From contig JAEZJJ010000066.1 in NCBI GenBank assembly GCA_023436395.1, positions 34,796 through 98,795 on the forward strand: a stretch of DNA of 64,000 nt. The letters are read 5' to 3'. Below the pieces are notes generated by a model, which made no database searches, was not told where the DNA came from, and was given only the letters and a program-made list of their open reading frames with translations. The position numbers and the translations under genes were made by a program. Below are positions 62,779 to 64,000 of this stretch, piece after piece (the stretch's first letter is position 1; every line of letters begins with the position of its first letter). Source of the stretch: Bacillota bacterium. Its GTDB lineage: Bacteria; Bacillota; Clostridia; Lachnospirales; Cellulosilyticaceae.

Positions 62779-63646
62779 ACTAGACCAAGAAGAATACTTT
62801 TATGGCCATAAAGGCTGCGGAGGCTGTGGAGGTTCTTTAGCAGTAAGACTAGCTCTAAAAGTTTTGGGTCCTAATACCTTTGTAGTCTTACCAGCAGGCT
62901 GTATGTCAGCAGTAGGCTTTGTGTATCCACAGCTTTGCTTTGGTGTCAATGCCTTGATTTCTCCCTTTGCAAGCACAGCAGCTATGTTATCAGGAATTTC
63001 TGTGGCAGCTAAAGCCAAAGGATTAGAAGATGTTCATATAGTCGGCTTTGCAGGTGACGGAGGAACAGCTGATATAGGTCTTCAAGCACTATCAGGAGCT
63101 ATAGATAGGGATGATAAAATCATTTATATTTGCTATGACAATGAGGCTTATATGAACACAGGAGTTCAACAAAGTTCTCTTACGCCTTATGGGGCTAAAA
63201 CTACAACAACACCAGCAGGTGATCATATTCATGGAAGTAAAAATATAAAAAAAGATATGTTTGATATTGTAGCAGCTCACCGCATTAAATACGCTGCAAC
63301 AGCTAGTATAGGAAACATTCCAGACTATATTAAAAAGGTAGAGAAAGCCAGTAAAGTACAAGGCACCTCCTATATTCACGTAGCAGCACCATGTCCTACT
63401 GGATGGGGGATAGAAAGTAGCGATACCATAGCTATTGCAAGAGAAGCCGTTGAATGTGGCTTATGGTATTTGGCTGAGTATGAGAATGGGGAGTATAAGC
63501 TGAATAAATCACTTAAAAGCTTTTCTAGTGTGGAAGCTTATCTTAAAAGGCAAAGTAGATTTAAGCATTTAGATGAAGAGGATATAGCAAGGATTATAGA
63601 AGAACGAGATATGAAATGGGAAGAATTAAAGAAGAAGGTTTTATAG
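62768..63646 (+). CDS. 2-oxoacid:ferredoxin oxidoreductase, beta (TPP-binding) subunit
   Basis: 292 residues. GHKGCGGCGGSLAVRLAL (Cys-rich N-terminus), VGFAGDGGTADIGLQAL and YICYDNEAYMNTGVQQSS (TPP/Mg site GDG...N) match PorB/VorB. Overlaps alpha by 11 bases. The gamma-delta-alpha-beta order is typical of four-subunit pyruvate or 2-oxoisovalerate (VOR) enzymes; substrate not decided by sequence. End of the operon. Confidence 0.92.
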   Translation: MAIKLDQEEYFYGHKGCGGCGGSLAVRLALKVLGPNTFVVLPAGCMSAVGFVYPQLCFGVNALISPFASTAAMLSGISVAAKAKGLEDVHIVGFAGDGGTADIGLQALSGAIDRDDKIIYICYDNEAYMNTGVQQSSLTPYGAKTTTTPAGDHIHGSKNIKKDMFDIVAAHRIKYAATASIGNIPDYIKKVEKASKVQGTSYIHVAAPCPTGWGIESSDTIAIAREAVECGLWYLAEYENGEYKLNKSLKSFSSVEAYLKRQSRFKHLDEEDIARIIEERDMKWEELKKKVL

Positions 63647-63716
63647 AGGATTAGATAATGAAAAGGAACCCATTGATACGGTGTATTTATTATTATTGTT
63701 AAATAAGATGTTGTAT

Positions 63717-63756
63717 AAAAGATAGTCTGCTATTGGAGTTAAGACTATCTTTTATT
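63717..63756 (+). terminator. Terminator of the SAM-riboswitch operon
   Basis: AAAAGATAGTCT pairs with AGACTATCTTTT (12 bp, 12-base loop), followed by a T-rich stretch. Confidence 0.85.
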
Positions 63757-64000
63757 ATGTGGAAATTAAGGAAGATATATATATGGAGAGCATATTTTTA
63801 GCAACAAAGAATAATAGTTTACACTAATATGCATAAATGTTAAAATATTCTGCATAATAAAGTGGGTATGATCAAGTGTGAAAAATACATGGGGTTTTAG
63901 GGCGACTTTAACTAAGGGGTCATAGATCCCTTAAAAAAACATATAGAATAAGTTAGCGTCAGTTCTTTTTTACTAAATTAGAAATATCATATCCATGCTC
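63757..64000. other. Window-end intergenic region
   Basis: No ORF. A hairpin AAGGGGTC-ATA-GATCCCTT (about 63914-63932) followed by a run of A lies near the end and may belong to the leader of a gene outside the window. Confidence 0.35.

Overview
The window looks like a chromosomal segment of a low-GC, Gram-positive anaerobe of the class Clostridia. Evidence: AT-rich DNA with AGGAGG-type ribosome sites, many ECF sigma/DUF4179 anti-sigma pairs, LytR-CpsA-Psr and M56 domains, lipoproteins with Gram-positive lipoboxes, a SAM-I (S-box) riboswitch, and a four-subunit 2-oxoacid:ferredoxin oxidoreductase. Codon use and synteny bring a Lachnospirales organism such as Cellulosilyticum to mind, but the species is a guess. 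There are no rRNA genes, canonical tRNA genes, CRISPR arrays or complete insertion sequences.

Layout. 1-12.6 kb: a truncated M56 peptidase-LCP fusion, a DJ-1 protein with a divergent LysR regulator, a YfjL-like membrane protein, two ECF sigma/DUF4179 modules, a candidate structured RNA (7540-7776) and an ABC-2 exporter with a divergent TetR regulator. 12.6-19.9 kb: the RNA-repair island described below. 20-25 kb: a GT-C glycosyltransferase, a TetR-flavoprotein pair and a two-component system. 25.2-31.8 kb: a solute-binding lipoprotein, two sugar-type permeases, an HlyD-like adaptor and a MacB-like protein, apparently controlled by the adjacent response regulator through 11-bp-spaced TACAG repeats. 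32-34.7 kb: patchy accessory DNA (repeat lipoprotein, hairpins, a decayed TetR gene, a third ECF sigma factor). 35-39.2 kb: a DMT transporter and a MarR-ArsA-ArsA locus with candidate operators. 39.3-49.1 kb: DUF2207/TPM/zinc-ribbon envelope proteins, an MBOAT/DHHW acyl-transfer pair, a second two-component system and an unrecognised protein. 49.2-63.7 kb: a sulfur amino-acid hub. The mccA-yrrT fusion and mccB lie on the minus strand, facing away from an 11-gene SAM-riboswitch operon on the plus strand.

The main discovery candidate is the RNA-repair island (12673-19811). It encodes a Ro60-like HEAT/vWA protein (DUF2828 type), an RNase Z-like metallo-beta-lactamase, two WYL-domain regulators and the RNA ligase RtcB. 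Between these genes lie two tandem arrays, on the minus strand, of eight small structured RNAs (three in 14180-14461, five in 15521-16042). Each has a 7-8 bp closing helix and a 5' one-sided bulge carrying ACAGC or a close variant. Several carry tRNA modules: perfect T-arms, D-arms and closed acceptor hairpins, some in circularly permuted order (T-arm, acceptor, D-arm). One resembles a class II leucine tRNA opened in the anticodon loop. This is the architecture expected of bacterial Y RNAs that mimic tRNAs. All three transcription units (array A plus the Ro-like gene, array B, and rtcB) share one upstream box, TCG(C/T)AA then three bases then TTTTTTCATGA, exactly 19 bp from a -10 hexamer. In both arrays the predicted start falls 3 nt before the first RNA. 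This is a coherent predicted regulon, probably controlled by the WYL proteins.

The second candidate is the SAM-riboswitch operon. MetNIQ uptake, a methionine-type aminotransferase, an FAD 2-hydroxyacid oxidase, an acyl-CoA ligase and a ferredoxin-dependent 2-oxoacid oxidoreductase could together build methionine from methylthio-acids by reductive carboxylation. This is inference from gene content and from the riboswitch logic.
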